Shown piece by piece: positions 9,018 through 18,252 of a DNA stretch of 43,724 nt. A model generated the notes under the pieces. That model was not told the origin of the DNA. It did not search any database and saw only the letters and a list, made by a program, of their open reading frames with translations. This DNA comes from Rhodospirillales bacterium (GTDB lineage: Bacteria > Pseudomonadota > Alphaproteobacteria > Kiloniellales > JAKSDN01), in assembly GCA_029859805.1 (NCBI GenBank), contig JAOUCL010000008.1:1-43724 (forward strand), written 5' to 3'. The number at the start of each line of letters is the position of its first letter. Position 1 is the stretch's first letter. The position numbers and the translations under genes are program-made.

Positions 9018-9145
9018 GTTTCCCCAGCGGTCGGCAGGTTCCGGGCCCGTCTCGGGCCTCGACGGGGGCGCCGGTCGCGCATATCCTGCCCCGGCATGGT
9101 TAACAGGCGTTAACACCTCCTTTACCTTGTGCATTTACCAAGGGC

Positions 9146-10168
9146 TTGGCGGAATTCATCCCATCGTGGCCGCGAGAGAGGACCGGATTGTCTAAGGCAA
9201 GGGGCGCATCGGTGCTTGCGACGGCAGGACCGGCCGAGATCGGCCTTTCCCAGCGCGAGCGCCTCTTGGCGCGGCTGCGGGACTCCGGAGTGCCGATGCG
9301 CCGGACCGCGCCGGAGGTGCAGCTGGTCGCGGTCCGGCCGGAGGCCGAGCAGCTCCCCGAGCAGCTCCCCGAGCGGCCCCCCGGGCGGCCCGTGGGCAAG
9401 GCGCCGGAGCTCCGCTGGGACAAGACGCGACTTGACGTAGTCCAGAAAGTCTGGGGCAAGGGCTTTATCGCCCCCGGCGGCAAGAAGACCATCCTCGGGC
9501 TGGTCGAGCCGCTCGGCCTGAAGCGCGGGATGCGCGTGCTCGACCTCGGTGCCGGTTTGGGCGGCCCGGCGCGCGTTCTGGCCAAGCGGTTCGGCGCCCG
9601 GGTGACCGGCCTGGAGGCGGACCGCCGCCTGGCCGAAGCGGGCAGGGCGCTCTCCTCCCGGGCCGTCCTGCCGAGCAAGGCGTCGATTCATTCCCTGGCG
9701 CAGAGGCACGAGGTGCTGGCGCCGGGCGCCTTCGACCGGATCTTCTCGAAGGACGTCCTGTTCACCGTGCGGGACAAGGCGCGGCTCCTGGCCGTGGCCG
9801 AGGCCCTGCTCGCCGACGGCGGCCGGATGCTGTTCGTCGACTACGTCGTGGCGGCGGACGGCCGGCAGACACCGGGGGTCGAGGCCTGGGTGGCCGCCGA
9901 TCCGGCACGGCCCACGCCCTGGTCGGTCGAGGACTATATCGAGGCGCTCACCGGGCTTGGCCTGAGCCTCCGTATCGACGACATCACCGGGGAAACCCGG
10001 AGGGCGATCAACGGGGCCTGGGCCGACTTTCTGGCCAGACGACGACGGCCCTCCCTGGATCGCAGGGCCGCGCAGATGCTGCTCGACGAGGCCAGGCTCT
10101 GGAGCCGGCGGGCCAAGCTTCTCAGGACCGGCGAGCTGCGCGCCTGCAGGATCGTCGCTGAGCGCTAG
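9146..10168 (+). CDS. SAM-dependent methyltransferase (paralog A)
   Basis: MRVLDLGAGLGGPARVLAKRFGARVTGLEADRRLAEAG motif I region; aligns along its length with the ORF at 11472. Confidence 0.9.
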   Translation: MAEFIPSWPRERTGLSKARGASVLATAGPAEIGLSQRERLLARLRDSGVPMRRTAPEVQLVAVRPEAEQLPEQLPERPPGRPVGKAPELRWDKTRLDVVQKVWGKGFIAPGGKKTILGLVEPLGLKRGMRVLDLGAGLGGPARVLAKRFGARVTGLEADRRLAEAGRALSSRAVLPSKASIHSLAQRHEVLAPGAFDRIFSKDVLFTVRDKARLLAVAEALLADGGRMLFVDYVVAADGRQTPGVEAWVAADPARPTPWSVEDYIEALTGLGLSLRIDDITGETRRAINGAWADFLARRRRPSLDRRAAQMLLDEARLWSRRAKLLRTGELRACRIVAER

Positions 10169-10374
10169 GACGCGGGATCGCCGCTCGGGTACATCCAGGC
10201 GGTTTACGCCCGGACGCGGATTTGGCAAGGTCGGGCGATCTTCCGTTCGGCCGGACTCTTCGCGGGAGCCGGGGTCCGGACGATCCGAAAACCACCCGGA
10301 GGGAAACCCGCCTGTTGCCCGGTACAGAGCCTGCGGAACGGACGCGGAAGAACAGGCGTCACTCCCCGGACAGT

Positions 10375-11412
10375 GTGCCGGCGCGTCGGCTGGCGTCGTT
10401 TCTGGCCGTCTGCCTGGCCGCGGTCCTGGCCGCCTGCACGGCCGGTCGCATGCCGCCCGGGCCGGGCCCGACGGAGCCGCGCCTGACCGACGACCGCCTG
10501 ATCGCGCCCGACGGCATGGAGTTGGCCCTGCGCAGTTGGCTGCCCGAGGAGGAGCCGAAGGCGGTGCTGCTTGCCCTGCACGGATTCAACGACTACTCGC
10601 GGGCCTTCAAGGCGCCGGGCGAATGGTGGGCCGCGCGCGGCATCGCCACCTACGCCTACGACCAGAGGGGCTTCGGCGAGGCGCCCTACCGCGGCCTCTG
10701 GGCGGGCAGCGAGACGCTGGTCGACGACGCGAGGACCGCGGCTCGACTGCTGCGCGCCCGCTACCCTGGGACGCCGCTCTATCTCGTCGGTGACAGCATG
10801 GGCGGGGCCGTCGTCCTGGTCGCGATGACCGGAGCGGACCCGCCGGAGGCAGACGGCGCGATCCTCGTGGCGCCAGCGGTCTGGGCGCGCTCGCAGATGC
10901 CGTTCTACATGCGCGCCGCCCTGTGGATTGGCGCGCGCCTGGTGCCCTGGGCCGAGGTCTCGGGCGAGGGGCTCGATATCCAGGCCTCGGACAACATCGA
11001 GCGGCTGCGCGAGATGGGCCGCGACCCCCTGTTCATCAAGCGCACGCGGATTGGGACCTTGGAAGGCCTGACCGACCTGATGGGTGATGCGTTGGACAGC
11101 GCCGGGCGCCTGCAGGCGCCGTCCCTCCTGCTCTATGGCGAGAAGGACGAGATCATTCCGCGCAAACCCACGCTGGCGCTTTGGCGCCACCTGCCCAACG
11201 GACCCGACGCACAACAGCGCCCGGCGCTCTATGCGGACGGCTGGCACATGCTGCTGCAGGACCTCGGCGCCGCGCGGGTACTGGCCGACATCGCCGCCTG
11301 GATCGACCATCCGCGGCGCCCGCTGCCCTCGGGCGCCGACCGACGGGCGCTGAACGCGCTGGCCAACGGGGAGCCCCAGACCTCGCGGTCGCCGAGCAAA
11401 CCAGCGAAATGA
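10375..11412 (+). CDS. Alpha/beta hydrolase lipoprotein, monoacylglycerol lipase-like
   Basis: VPARRLASFLAVCLAAVLAAC lipobox; LHGFNDYSRAF, GDSMGG nucleophile elbow, YGEKDEIIP, DGWHMLLQD. Confidence 0.9.
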   Translation: MPARRLASFLAVCLAAVLAACTAGRMPPGPGPTEPRLTDDRLIAPDGMELALRSWLPEEEPKAVLLALHGFNDYSRAFKAPGEWWAARGIATYAYDQRGFGEAPYRGLWAGSETLVDDARTAARLLRARYPGTPLYLVGDSMGGAVVLVAMTGADPPEADGAILVAPAVWARSQMPFYMRAALWIGARLVPWAEVSGEGLDIQASDNIERLREMGRDPLFIKRTRIGTLEGLTDLMGDALDSAGRLQAPSLLLYGEKDEIIPRKPTLALWRHLPNGPDAQQRPALYADGWHMLLQDLGAARVLADIAAWIDHPRRPLPSGADRRALNALANGEPQTSRSPSKPAK

Positions 11413-11471
11413 TCTAGGTAAACGAAGCTAGTTTAACGCGCGATTTACCTAGCTGCTGTAGGAAAACTACC

Positions 11472-12488
11472 GTGGAAGTCCTTCCCGCCGTTGCCGCGGG
11501 GAAGGACGGCGTGCCAAGTCGAAGGGGGGTTCACGTGGCCAACACGACCGGGTCTCATAGCGCCAAGATCCCCATCCGTTGGCGTCTCAAGGCCTGGTGG
11601 GAGGGTTACGACCTCGAACTGCACCAGAAGGAATCCGAGGGCACGCCGCTGGACTCTGGCGAAGCGCACCACAAGGTTCGCTACGAGCGCCCGGAGATGC
11701 GCTGGGAGACCGCGCGCATCGCGCTCGTCCAGGAAGTCTGGGGCAACGGACTCGTCGGGCCCGGCGGCGAAGAGGCGATCCTCAGCCTGGTCAAACCCTT
11801 CGGCCTGACCCCGGCCATGAGCCTGCTGGAGTTGGGCGCCGGCCTGGGCGGCGCGGCGCGAGTCATGGCGGACCACTTCGGTGTCTGGGTGACCGGGCTC
11901 GAGGCCGAGACCCATTTGGCCGAAGCCGGCATGGAGCTGTCCAACATGGCCGGTCTGGGCAAGAAGGCGCCAGTCAACAGCTTCGACCCGGAACACTTCG
12001 AGCTGCAGCCCAAGACCTACGACTGTGTGTTCTCCAAAGAGTTCCTGTTCACCGTCGAGGACAAGGACCGCTTGTTCCGGATGGTCGACCTTGCCCTCAA
12101 GGACCGCGGCCAGCTGCTGTTCACCGACTTCGTCCTGGCCGAGCCGAAGCGGAAGACGGACGGTCTGGATCACTGGAGCGCCTCGGAACCGGTCACGCCC
12201 CATCCCTGGGCCATGGAGGACTATGTCAAGGCCCTGACCCACTACAAGCTCGACATCCGCATCACCGAGGACATCACCAAGGAGACGGGCAAGCAGATCA
12301 CCGAGTGCTGGTCCAACTACATGGCCCGGGTGGACCAGGCGTCCCTGGACAGCGAGGCCGGGTCCGTCCTGGTCGATGAGGTCGAGCTGTGGACTCGCCG
12401 GGTCAAGCTCATGAAGGCCGGCGACCTAAAGGTCTGCCGCATCCTCGGCGTGAAGAAACCCAGGGACGGGCTGTTGTCCGACTGGTGA
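11472..12488 (+). CDS. SAM-dependent methyltransferase (paralog B)
   Basis: MSLLELGAGLGGAARVMADHFGVWVTGLEAETHLAEAG; co-linear with paralog A, including RWDKTRLDVVQKVWGKGFIAPGGKK vs RWETARIALVQEVWGNGLVGPGGEE. Confidence 0.9.
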   Translation: MEVLPAVAAGKDGVPSRRGVHVANTTGSHSAKIPIRWRLKAWWEGYDLELHQKESEGTPLDSGEAHHKVRYERPEMRWETARIALVQEVWGNGLVGPGGEEAILSLVKPFGLTPAMSLLELGAGLGGAARVMADHFGVWVTGLEAETHLAEAGMELSNMAGLGKKAPVNSFDPEHFELQPKTYDCVFSKEFLFTVEDKDRLFRMVDLALKDRGQLLFTDFVLAEPKRKTDGLDHWSASEPVTPHPWAMEDYVKALTHYKLDIRITEDITKETGKQITECWSNYMARVDQASLDSEAGSVLVDEVELWTRRVKLMKAGDLKVCRILGVKKPRDGLLSDW

Positions 12489-12616
12489 CCCGTACCCGTT
12501 TCACAGGGCCGATTCCGGCCGCCAGCGGGCGATTGACAGGCGCTGCAGGCTTGCCTATCTTCGCGCCCTCTTGACCGGGCCGGCCGGGCCGGCCGCTGGA
12601 GTTTGGGAACGTTCCG

Positions 12617-12742
12617 ATGAAAGTCGTCAATTCGCTCAAGACCGCGAAGCTGCGCGAGAAGGGCTGCCGCATCGTGCGCCGCCGGGGCCGGGTCTACGTG
12701 ATCAACAAGAAGAACCCGCGCTTTAAGGCGCGCCAGGGCTGA
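12617..12742 (+). CDS. rpmJ: 50S ribosomal protein L36
   Basis: Translated by hand: [41 protein letters not shown]; too short for the supplied ORF track. Confidence 0.96.
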   Translation: MKVVNSLKTAKLREKGCRIVRRRGRVYVINKKNPRFKARQG

Positions 12743-12788
12743 GCCGTCCCGCCGGGCTTTCGCGCCCGCGCAAGGCCGTAATCTCGCC

Positions 12789-12828
12789 GGCAAAGCCGCG
12801 CCCCCCGGCCGGGAGGCGCGGCTTTGCC
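12789..12828. terminator. Strong hairpin downstream of rpmJ, possible terminator
   Basis: GGCAAAGCCGCGCC ... GGCGCGGCTTTGCC perfect 14-bp stem; no clear U-tract. Confidence 0.55.
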
Positions 12829-12917
12829 GTGCCCGGGTCCCGCCCTCGGGCCCGGCCATTGACCCGTCTGCCGGACCTGACCATAGTTGGCACGGCCCTG
12901 CGGGGAGGTGGGCGCCG

Positions 12918-14405
12918 ATGAAGATGCCGGAACCCGACGCCACGGTGCTCGCGCGCCGGCGCGAGATCGCCCGGGCGTTGAACGCCATCGTGCCCGGCGA
13001 GGGGGTGATCGCCGACCGGGACGAGCTCGCCGTCTACGAGAGCGACGGGCTGACCGCCTACCGGCAGCGGCCGATGGTCGCCGTGCTGCCCGAGACCGTC
13101 GAGCAGGTCAGCCGGATTCTCGCCTACTGCAACGCCGAGGGCATCAAGGTCGTGCCCCGCGGCGCCGGCACCTCGCTCTCGGGCGGCGCGCTGCCGCTGG
13201 CCGATGGCGTCCTGCTGTGCATGGCTCGCTTCAACCGCATCCTCGACATCGACTTTGCCAACCGCTGCGTCGTCGCGCAGCCCGGGGTCACCAACCTGGG
13301 CATCACCAAGGCGGTGGAATCGGAGGGTTTCTACTATGCACCCGACCCCTCCAGCCAGATCGCGTGCACTATCGGCGGCAACGTCGCCGAGAACTCGGGC
13401 GGGGTGCATTGCCTGAAGTACGGGCTCACCACGAACAACCTGCTCGGCCTGGAGATGGTGCTGATCGACGGCACGGTGGTGCGTTTGGGCGGCCGGCACC
13501 TGGATGCCGGGGGCTACGACCTGCTCGGGCTCATGACCGGCTCGGAAGGCCTCCTCGGCGTGATCACCGAGGTCACGGTGCGCATCCTGCAGGCGCCCGA
13601 GACCGCGCGCGCCCTGCTGCTCGGCTTTCCGACCAACGAGGCCGGCGGCAACTGCGTCGCCGCGATCATCGGCGCCGGGATCATCCCGGGCGGCATGGAG
13701 ATGATGGACCGGGCGGCGATCCACGCCGCCGAGGACTTCGTCCAGGCCGGCTATCCGCTCGACGTGGAATCGCTGCTGATCGTCGAGCTGGACGGCCCCG
13801 AGGCCGAGGTCGACGACCTGATCGCGCGCATCTCGGCGATCGCCGCGAACTGCGGCGCCGTTACCAGCCGGGCCTCGGAAAGCGAGGAGGAGCGCCTCAA
13901 GTTCTGGGCCGGGCGCAAAGCCGCCTTCCCGGCGGTCGGCCGTATCTCGCCAGACTACTACTGCATGGACGGCACGATCCCGCGCCACCGCCTGCCCGAG
14001 GTGCTGAAGCGCATGGCCGAGATGAGCGCGCGCTACGGCCTGCGCGTCGCCAACGTGTTCCACGCCGGCGACGGCAACCTGCATCCGCTGATCCTCTACG
14101 ACGCCAACAATCCCGGCGAGCTGGAGAACGCCGAGGCCTTCGGCGCCGAGATCCTCAGGCTCTGCGTCGAGGTCGGTGGGGTGCTGACCGGCGAGCACGG
14201 CGTCGGCGTCGAGAAGCGCGACCTGATGGGCACCATGTTCTCCGAGGCCGACCTGGCCCAGCAGCAGCGGGTCAAATGCGCCTTCGACCCGGACTCGCTC
14301 CTTAACCCTGGAAAGATGTTCCCCGTGCTGCACCGCTGCGCCGAGCTCGGCCGCATGCACATCTCTCGCGGCCAGATCCCCTTCCCCGACCTGCCGCGCT
14401 TCTGA
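12918..14405 (+). CDS. glcD: Glycolate oxidase FAD subunit
   Basis: VVPRGAGTSLSGGALPLADGVLL, PDPSSQIACTIGGNVAENSGG, HAGDGNLHPLILYD, GEHGVGVEKRDLM. Confidence 0.95.
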   Translation: MKMPEPDATVLARRREIARALNAIVPGEGVIADRDELAVYESDGLTAYRQRPMVAVLPETVEQVSRILAYCNAEGIKVVPRGAGTSLSGGALPLADGVLLCMARFNRILDIDFANRCVVAQPGVTNLGITKAVESEGFYYAPDPSSQIACTIGGNVAENSGGVHCLKYGLTTNNLLGLEMVLIDGTVVRLGGRHLDAGGYDLLGLMTGSEGLLGVITEVTVRILQAPETARALLLGFPTNEAGGNCVAAIIGAGIIPGGMEMMDRAAIHAAEDFVQAGYPLDVESLLIVELDGPEAEVDDLIARISAIAANCGAVTSRASESEEERLKFWAGRKAAFPAVGRISPDYYCMDGTIPRHRLPEVLKRMAEMSARYGLRVANVFHAGDGNLHPLILYDANNPGELENAEAFGAEILRLCVEVGGVLTGEHGVGVEKRDLMGTMFSEADLAQQQRVKCAFDPDSLLNPGKMFPVLHRCAELGRMHISRGQIPFPDLPRF

Positions 14406-14468
14406 GGAACGCGAGATTTGAACCGGGTGCTATGGCATAGAAATAGGAGCGGATCGGGCCACTGAAGA

Positions 14469-14504
14469 CCTCCCCCCTTGCGCGGGAGGGTTTGGGTGGG
14501 GGGT
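14469..14504 (+). repeat. Left inverted repeat of the DUF559 unit
   Basis: CCTCCCCCCTTGCGCGGGAGGGTTTGGGTGGGGGGT; reverse complement matches 14861-14896 at 34/36 positions. Confidence 0.85.
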
Positions 14505-14530
14505 GAGGCTTGCGACGGTACGATTGAGCA

Positions 14531-14902
14531 ATGGCATCGAAAACGGCAAGACACTTGAGGAAGACCCCGACGGAGGCGGAGCAGAGACTCTGGTCGGTCC
14601 TGCGCCGCCGTCAGCTGGCGGGCGCCCGTTTTCGCCGTCAAGTGCCTCTAGGTCCCTACGTGGCCGACTTCGCTTGCTTCTCCCACCGTCTCGTCGTCGA
14701 GGTCGACGGCGGACAGCACAACCTGTCGCAGGCCCGCGACGGCAGACGCGCTCGGTGGCTGGAAAGCCAGGGCTATTGGGTGATCCGGTTCTGGAACAAC
14801 GAGGTGGACGGGAACCTGGAGGGCGTGACCGAAACGATTCGACTGGCGCTGCGCAACCATACCCCCCACCCTAACCCTCCCCCGCAAGGGGGGAGGGGAT
14901 AG
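14531..14902 (+). CDS. DUF559 (VSR/restriction-endonuclease-like fold) protein
   Basis: LRKTPTEAEQRLWSVLRRRQLAGARFRRQVPLGPYVADFACFSHRLVVEVDGGQHNLSQARDGRRARWLESQGYWVIRFWNNEV; C-terminus TPHPNPPPQGGRG encoded by the right repeat. Confidence 0.93.
   Translation: MASKTARHLRKTPTEAEQRLWSVLRRRQLAGARFRRQVPLGPYVADFACFSHRLVVEVDGGQHNLSQARDGRRARWLESQGYWVIRFWNNEVDGNLEGVTETIRLALRNHTPHPNPPPQGGRG
14861..14896 (-). repeat. Right inverted repeat of the DUF559 unit
   Basis: ACCCCCCACCCTAACCCTCCCCCGCAAGGGGGGAGG. Confidence 0.85.
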
Positions 14903-14925
14903 AGCGGCGAGGTGCCGGGACAACC

Positions 14926-16149
14926 ATGACCGGGATCTTCAGGCCGGAGAATGCGGCGCAGGTCGTCGAGGCGGTCGCCTGGGCGGCGGCGGAGGAGGAG
15001 CCGCTCGAGGTGCTGGGCCGCGCCAGCAAGCGCGCGTTCGGCCGGCCGGTCCAGGCGGGCCACGGGCTCGAGCTCTCGGGGCTTGCCGGCATCACGCTCT
15101 ACGAGGCCGAGGAGCTGGTGCTCTCGGCGCGCGCCGGCACGCCCATCGCCGAGATCGAGGCGGCGCTGGCCGAGAAGAACCAGGAGCTGGCCTTCGAGCC
15201 GCCGGACCTGGGGCCGCTGCTGGGCGGCGAGGCGGGCGCCGGCTCGATCGGCGGCGTGCTGGCCTGCAACCTGGCCGGCCCGCGGCGCATCAAGGCCGGC
15301 GCGGCGCGCGACCACTTCCTGGGGGTTTCCGCGGTCTCGGGCCGCGGCGAAGCCTTCAAGTCCGGCGGCCGCGTGGTCAAGAACGTGACCGGCTACGACC
15401 TGTGCAAGCTGATGGCCGGCTCCTACGGCACCCTGGCGGCGATGACCGACGTCACGGTCAAGGTCCTGCCGGCGGCCGAGAAGACGCGCACCGTGCTGCT
15501 GCTCGGCCTCGACGACGGAAAGGCGCTCGCCGCCATGACCCGGGCGCTCGGCTCGGCCCACGAGGTCTCGGGCGCCGCCCACCTGCCGGCGGCGCTCGCC
15601 GCGGACTCGGAGGTCTCCTACGTGCGCGAGGCGGGCGGCGCGGTCACGGCGCTGCGCGTCGAGGGCACCGGCCCCTCGGTCGAGTACCGCTGCGCCGCGC
15701 TGCGCCGCGAACTGGCGGAATTGGGCGAGAGCGAGGAGCTGCACGACAGAAATTCCGCGGTCTTCTGGCAGGAGGTGCGCGACGTCCGGCCCTTCGTCAC
15801 CCGGCCGGAGCGCCTGGTCTGGCGGGTCTCGGTGCCGCCGCAGGCCGGCCCGGCGGTCGCCGGCGCGCTCGCCCAAGGCCAGGACGCGCTCGCCTACTAC
15901 GATTGGGGCGGCGGGCTCCTCTGGCTCGCCCTGCCGCCTTCGAAGGACGGCGGGCACGTGGGCCTGCGCGCGGCGCTTTCGGACTGCGGCGGCCACGCGA
16001 CCCTGGTCCGCGGGCCCGAGACGCTGCGCGCCGCGGTCCCCGTGTTCCAGCCGCAGGACCCGGCCATGGCGGCCCTGACCAGGCGGGTCAAGGACGGCTT
16101 CGACCCGCGCCGGGTCTTGAACCCCGGGCGCATGGTGGCGGGGCTCTGA
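14926..16149 (+). CDS. glcE: Glycolate oxidase FAD-binding subunit
   Basis: FRPENAAQVVEAVAWAAAEEEPLEVLG, GAGSIGGVLACNLAGPRRIKAGAARDHFLGVSAVSGRGEAFKSGGRVVKNVTGYDL. Confidence 0.94.
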   Translation: MTGIFRPENAAQVVEAVAWAAAEEEPLEVLGRASKRAFGRPVQAGHGLELSGLAGITLYEAEELVLSARAGTPIAEIEAALAEKNQELAFEPPDLGPLLGGEAGAGSIGGVLACNLAGPRRIKAGAARDHFLGVSAVSGRGEAFKSGGRVVKNVTGYDLCKLMAGSYGTLAAMTDVTVKVLPAAEKTRTVLLLGLDDGKALAAMTRALGSAHEVSGAAHLPAALAADSEVSYVREAGGAVTALRVEGTGPSVEYRCAALRRELAELGESEELHDRNSAVFWQEVRDVRPFVTRPERLVWRVSVPPQAGPAVAGALAQGQDALAYYDWGGGLLWLALPPSKDGGHVGLRAALSDCGGHATLVRGPETLRAAVPVFQPQDPAMAALTRRVKDGFDPRRVLNPGRMVAGL

Positions 16150-16150
16150 C

Positions 16151-17476
16151 ATGCAGACGCACTTCTCCCTGGTCCAGCTCGCCGACCCCGACATCGCAGA
16201 GGCCGACAAGATCCTGCGCGCCTGCGTGCATTGCGGCTTCTGCACGGCGACCTGCCCGACCTATGTTTTGCTGGGCGACGAGCTCGACAGCCCGCGCGGG
16301 CGCATCTACCTGATCAAGGACCTGCTGGAGAGCGGCCGGCCCGCCTCGGCCAAGGTCGCCAAGCACCTCGACCGCTGTCTCACCTGCCTCTCCTGCATGA
16401 CGACCTGTCCCTCGGGCGTGCACTACATGCACCTGGTCGACCACGCCCGCCTGCGCGTCGAGGAGACGTACAAACGCCCGCTCTTCGAGCGCCTGCTGCG
16501 CGGCCTGCTCGCTTTCGTGCTGCCCTATCCCGGGCGCTTCCGCCTGGCGCTGGCGGGCGCCGCGTTGGCCCGGCCCATCCGGCGCCTCCTGCCGGGCAGC
16601 CTCGGCGCCATGCTCGCGCTGGCGCCCGGCCGCGTCCAGCCGCCCAGCCCGCTCGACAAGCCGCAGGTCTTTCCGGCCGAGGGGCCGCGCCGGGCACGCA
16701 TGGCGCTGATGACCGGCTGCGCCCAGCAGGTGCTGGCGCCGCAGATCAACGAGGCGAGTGTGCGCCTGCTGACCCGCCACGGCGTCGAGGTCGTGGTCGC
16801 GAAAGGCGCCGGCTGCTGCGGCGCGCTGGTCCACCACCTGGGCCGGGGGGAGGCGGCGCTGGCCGCCGCGCGGGCCAACGTCGCCGCCTGGAGCGCCGAG
16901 CTCGAGGCCGGCGGCCTGGACGCGGTTGTCATCAACGCGTCGGGCTGCGGCACCACGGTCAAGGACTACGGCTTCCTGCTGCGCGGGGACCCGGCCTGGG
17001 CGGACAGGGCCGCGCGTGTCTCGGCGCTGACCCGGGACATCAGCGAGGTCATGGCCGAGCTCGACCTGAAGCCGCCGGCGCGCGCGACCGGACTCCGCCT
17101 GGCCTACCACTCCGCGTGCTCCATGCAGCACGGCCAGAAGATCACGCGCGAACCCAAGGACTTGCTGGCTGCCGCCGGCTTCCAGGTGCTCGACGTGCCC
17201 GAGGGCCACCTCTGCTGCGGCTCGGCCGGCACCTACAACATCCTTCAGCCGGGCCTCGCAGGCGCCTTACGCGCCCGCAAGGTGGCCAATATCGAGGGTC
17301 TGGCGCCCGACGCCGTGGCCACCGGCAACATCGGCTGCCTGACCCAGATCGCCGCCGCCACGAGCCTGCCCCTGGTGCATACGGCCGAGCTGCTCGACTG
17401 GGCCACCGGCGGCCCCCTGCCCAAGGCACTGGAAGGCGTCGAAGCCGCCGCCGCCCCGGCCCAGGCGGCGCAGTAG
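16151..17476 (+). CDS. glcF: Glycolate oxidase iron-sulfur subunit
   Basis: CVHCGFCTATCPTY and CLTCLSCMTTCPSG 4Fe-4S motifs; CCG motifs GAGCCGALVHHLG and GHLCCGSAGTYN. Confidence 0.95.
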   Translation: MQTHFSLVQLADPDIAEADKILRACVHCGFCTATCPTYVLLGDELDSPRGRIYLIKDLLESGRPASAKVAKHLDRCLTCLSCMTTCPSGVHYMHLVDHARLRVEETYKRPLFERLLRGLLAFVLPYPGRFRLALAGAALARPIRRLLPGSLGAMLALAPGRVQPPSPLDKPQVFPAEGPRRARMALMTGCAQQVLAPQINEASVRLLTRHGVEVVVAKGAGCCGALVHHLGRGEAALAAARANVAAWSAELEAGGLDAVVINASGCGTTVKDYGFLLRGDPAWADRAARVSALTRDISEVMAELDLKPPARATGLRLAYHSACSMQHGQKITREPKDLLAAAGFQVLDVPEGHLCCGSAGTYNILQPGLAGALRARKVANIEGLAPDAVATGNIGCLTQIAAATSLPLVHTAELLDWATGGPLPKALEGVEAAAAPAQAAQ

Positions 17477-17503
17477 CGGCGCCAAGTCGTCGCCCCCGGC
17501 CCG

Positions 17504-18106
17504 CTAAAAGCGGTAGCGCGCCTTGAGGTTGACGTTGTGGTCCTGGAAGGGGTTGTCGACGTCGAAGGCGAGGCCGCGGAGGTCGAGCGTAAACAGCGGA
17601 TCGCCGGCCGGCAGGGCGCGGTACTCGAGGTTCAGCGTCAGGTTCGGCGCGGCCTGGTAGCTGAGGCCGGCAAAGACGCGGGTCTTGCGCTGCTTCTTCT
17701 CCTTGGTCAGGCCCAGGTCGCGCTCGGCCAGGTTCATCGACAGCTTGAACACGCCGATGCCGAAACCGGCATAGGGCACGAGCGGGGAGGACGTGGCCGG
17801 CGTCCCGGTGCCCCAGGCTTCGTTCCTGCGCAGGAGCAGCAGGCGGGGCCCGGACTTCGCCCGCGCCCCGTGGCGCTGGGCGACGCTGGGGCGGGCGGGC
17901 CGGGTCCCGGCGGCGGCGTCGTGATCCAGGCTATCGGTGGTCAGGTCCAGCCCGGCCGTGGCCGCGCGATCGGAGAAGAGCTGCTCGAAGGCCTGCCGGA
18001 GCCACTTGCCGGCCCCCAGGGTGCCGGCGCCGGCCGCGACCAGCACGGCGAGGATCCCCACGGCCGCCACCCGCTTCGCCGTCCTGTCGAAGGTCCGCAT
18101 TGCCAT
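17504..18106 (-). CDS. Beta-barrel outer-membrane-like protein (paralog 1)
   Basis: PYAGFGIGVFKLSMNLAERDL...LNLEYRALPAGDPLFTLDLRG...NLKARYRF; terminal aromatic residue. Confidence 0.7.
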   Translation of the reverse strand: MAMRTFDRTAKRVAAVGILAVLVAAGAGTLGAGKWLRQAFEQLFSDRAATAGLDLTTDSLDHDAAAGTRPARPSVAQRHGARAKSGPRLLLLRRNEAWGTGTPATSSPLVPYAGFGIGVFKLSMNLAERDLGLTKEKKQRKTRVFAGLSYQAAPNLTLNLEYRALPAGDPLFTLDLRGLAFDVDNPFQDHNVNLKARYRF

Positions 18107-18252
18107 CTCCGCTTGTCCCTGCCTGGGTCCGCGCCGGCCCGCCCCGGGGCTTGGCTTTCACCTGATGTAGGGCGTAACTTGGCCCGGAGCCGGACGATCT
18201 TGTGGCGGAAATAGGGCAGCGCCCGCCGGACGGCCGGCAGGGGAGGAGAGGC

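Noticed and set aside
8778-9134. Minus-strand ORF with WWARLGLNQRPLRCQRSALPLSYAPF
   Set aside because: It is the antisense translation of the tRNA-Val gene at 8943-9017, a well-known artefact.
8943-9146. tRNA-Val as an island attachment site
   Set aside because: No integrase, no downstream copy of the tRNA 3' end found, and adjacent genes look native.
9351-9385. GAGCAGCTCCCC tandem repeat in methyltransferase A
   Set aside because: Short in-frame coding low-complexity (EQLPEQLPERPPGRP); no sign of a regulatory role.
12723-14360. 545-aa minus-strand ORF
   Set aside because: Antisense shadow of glcD with low-complexity composition.
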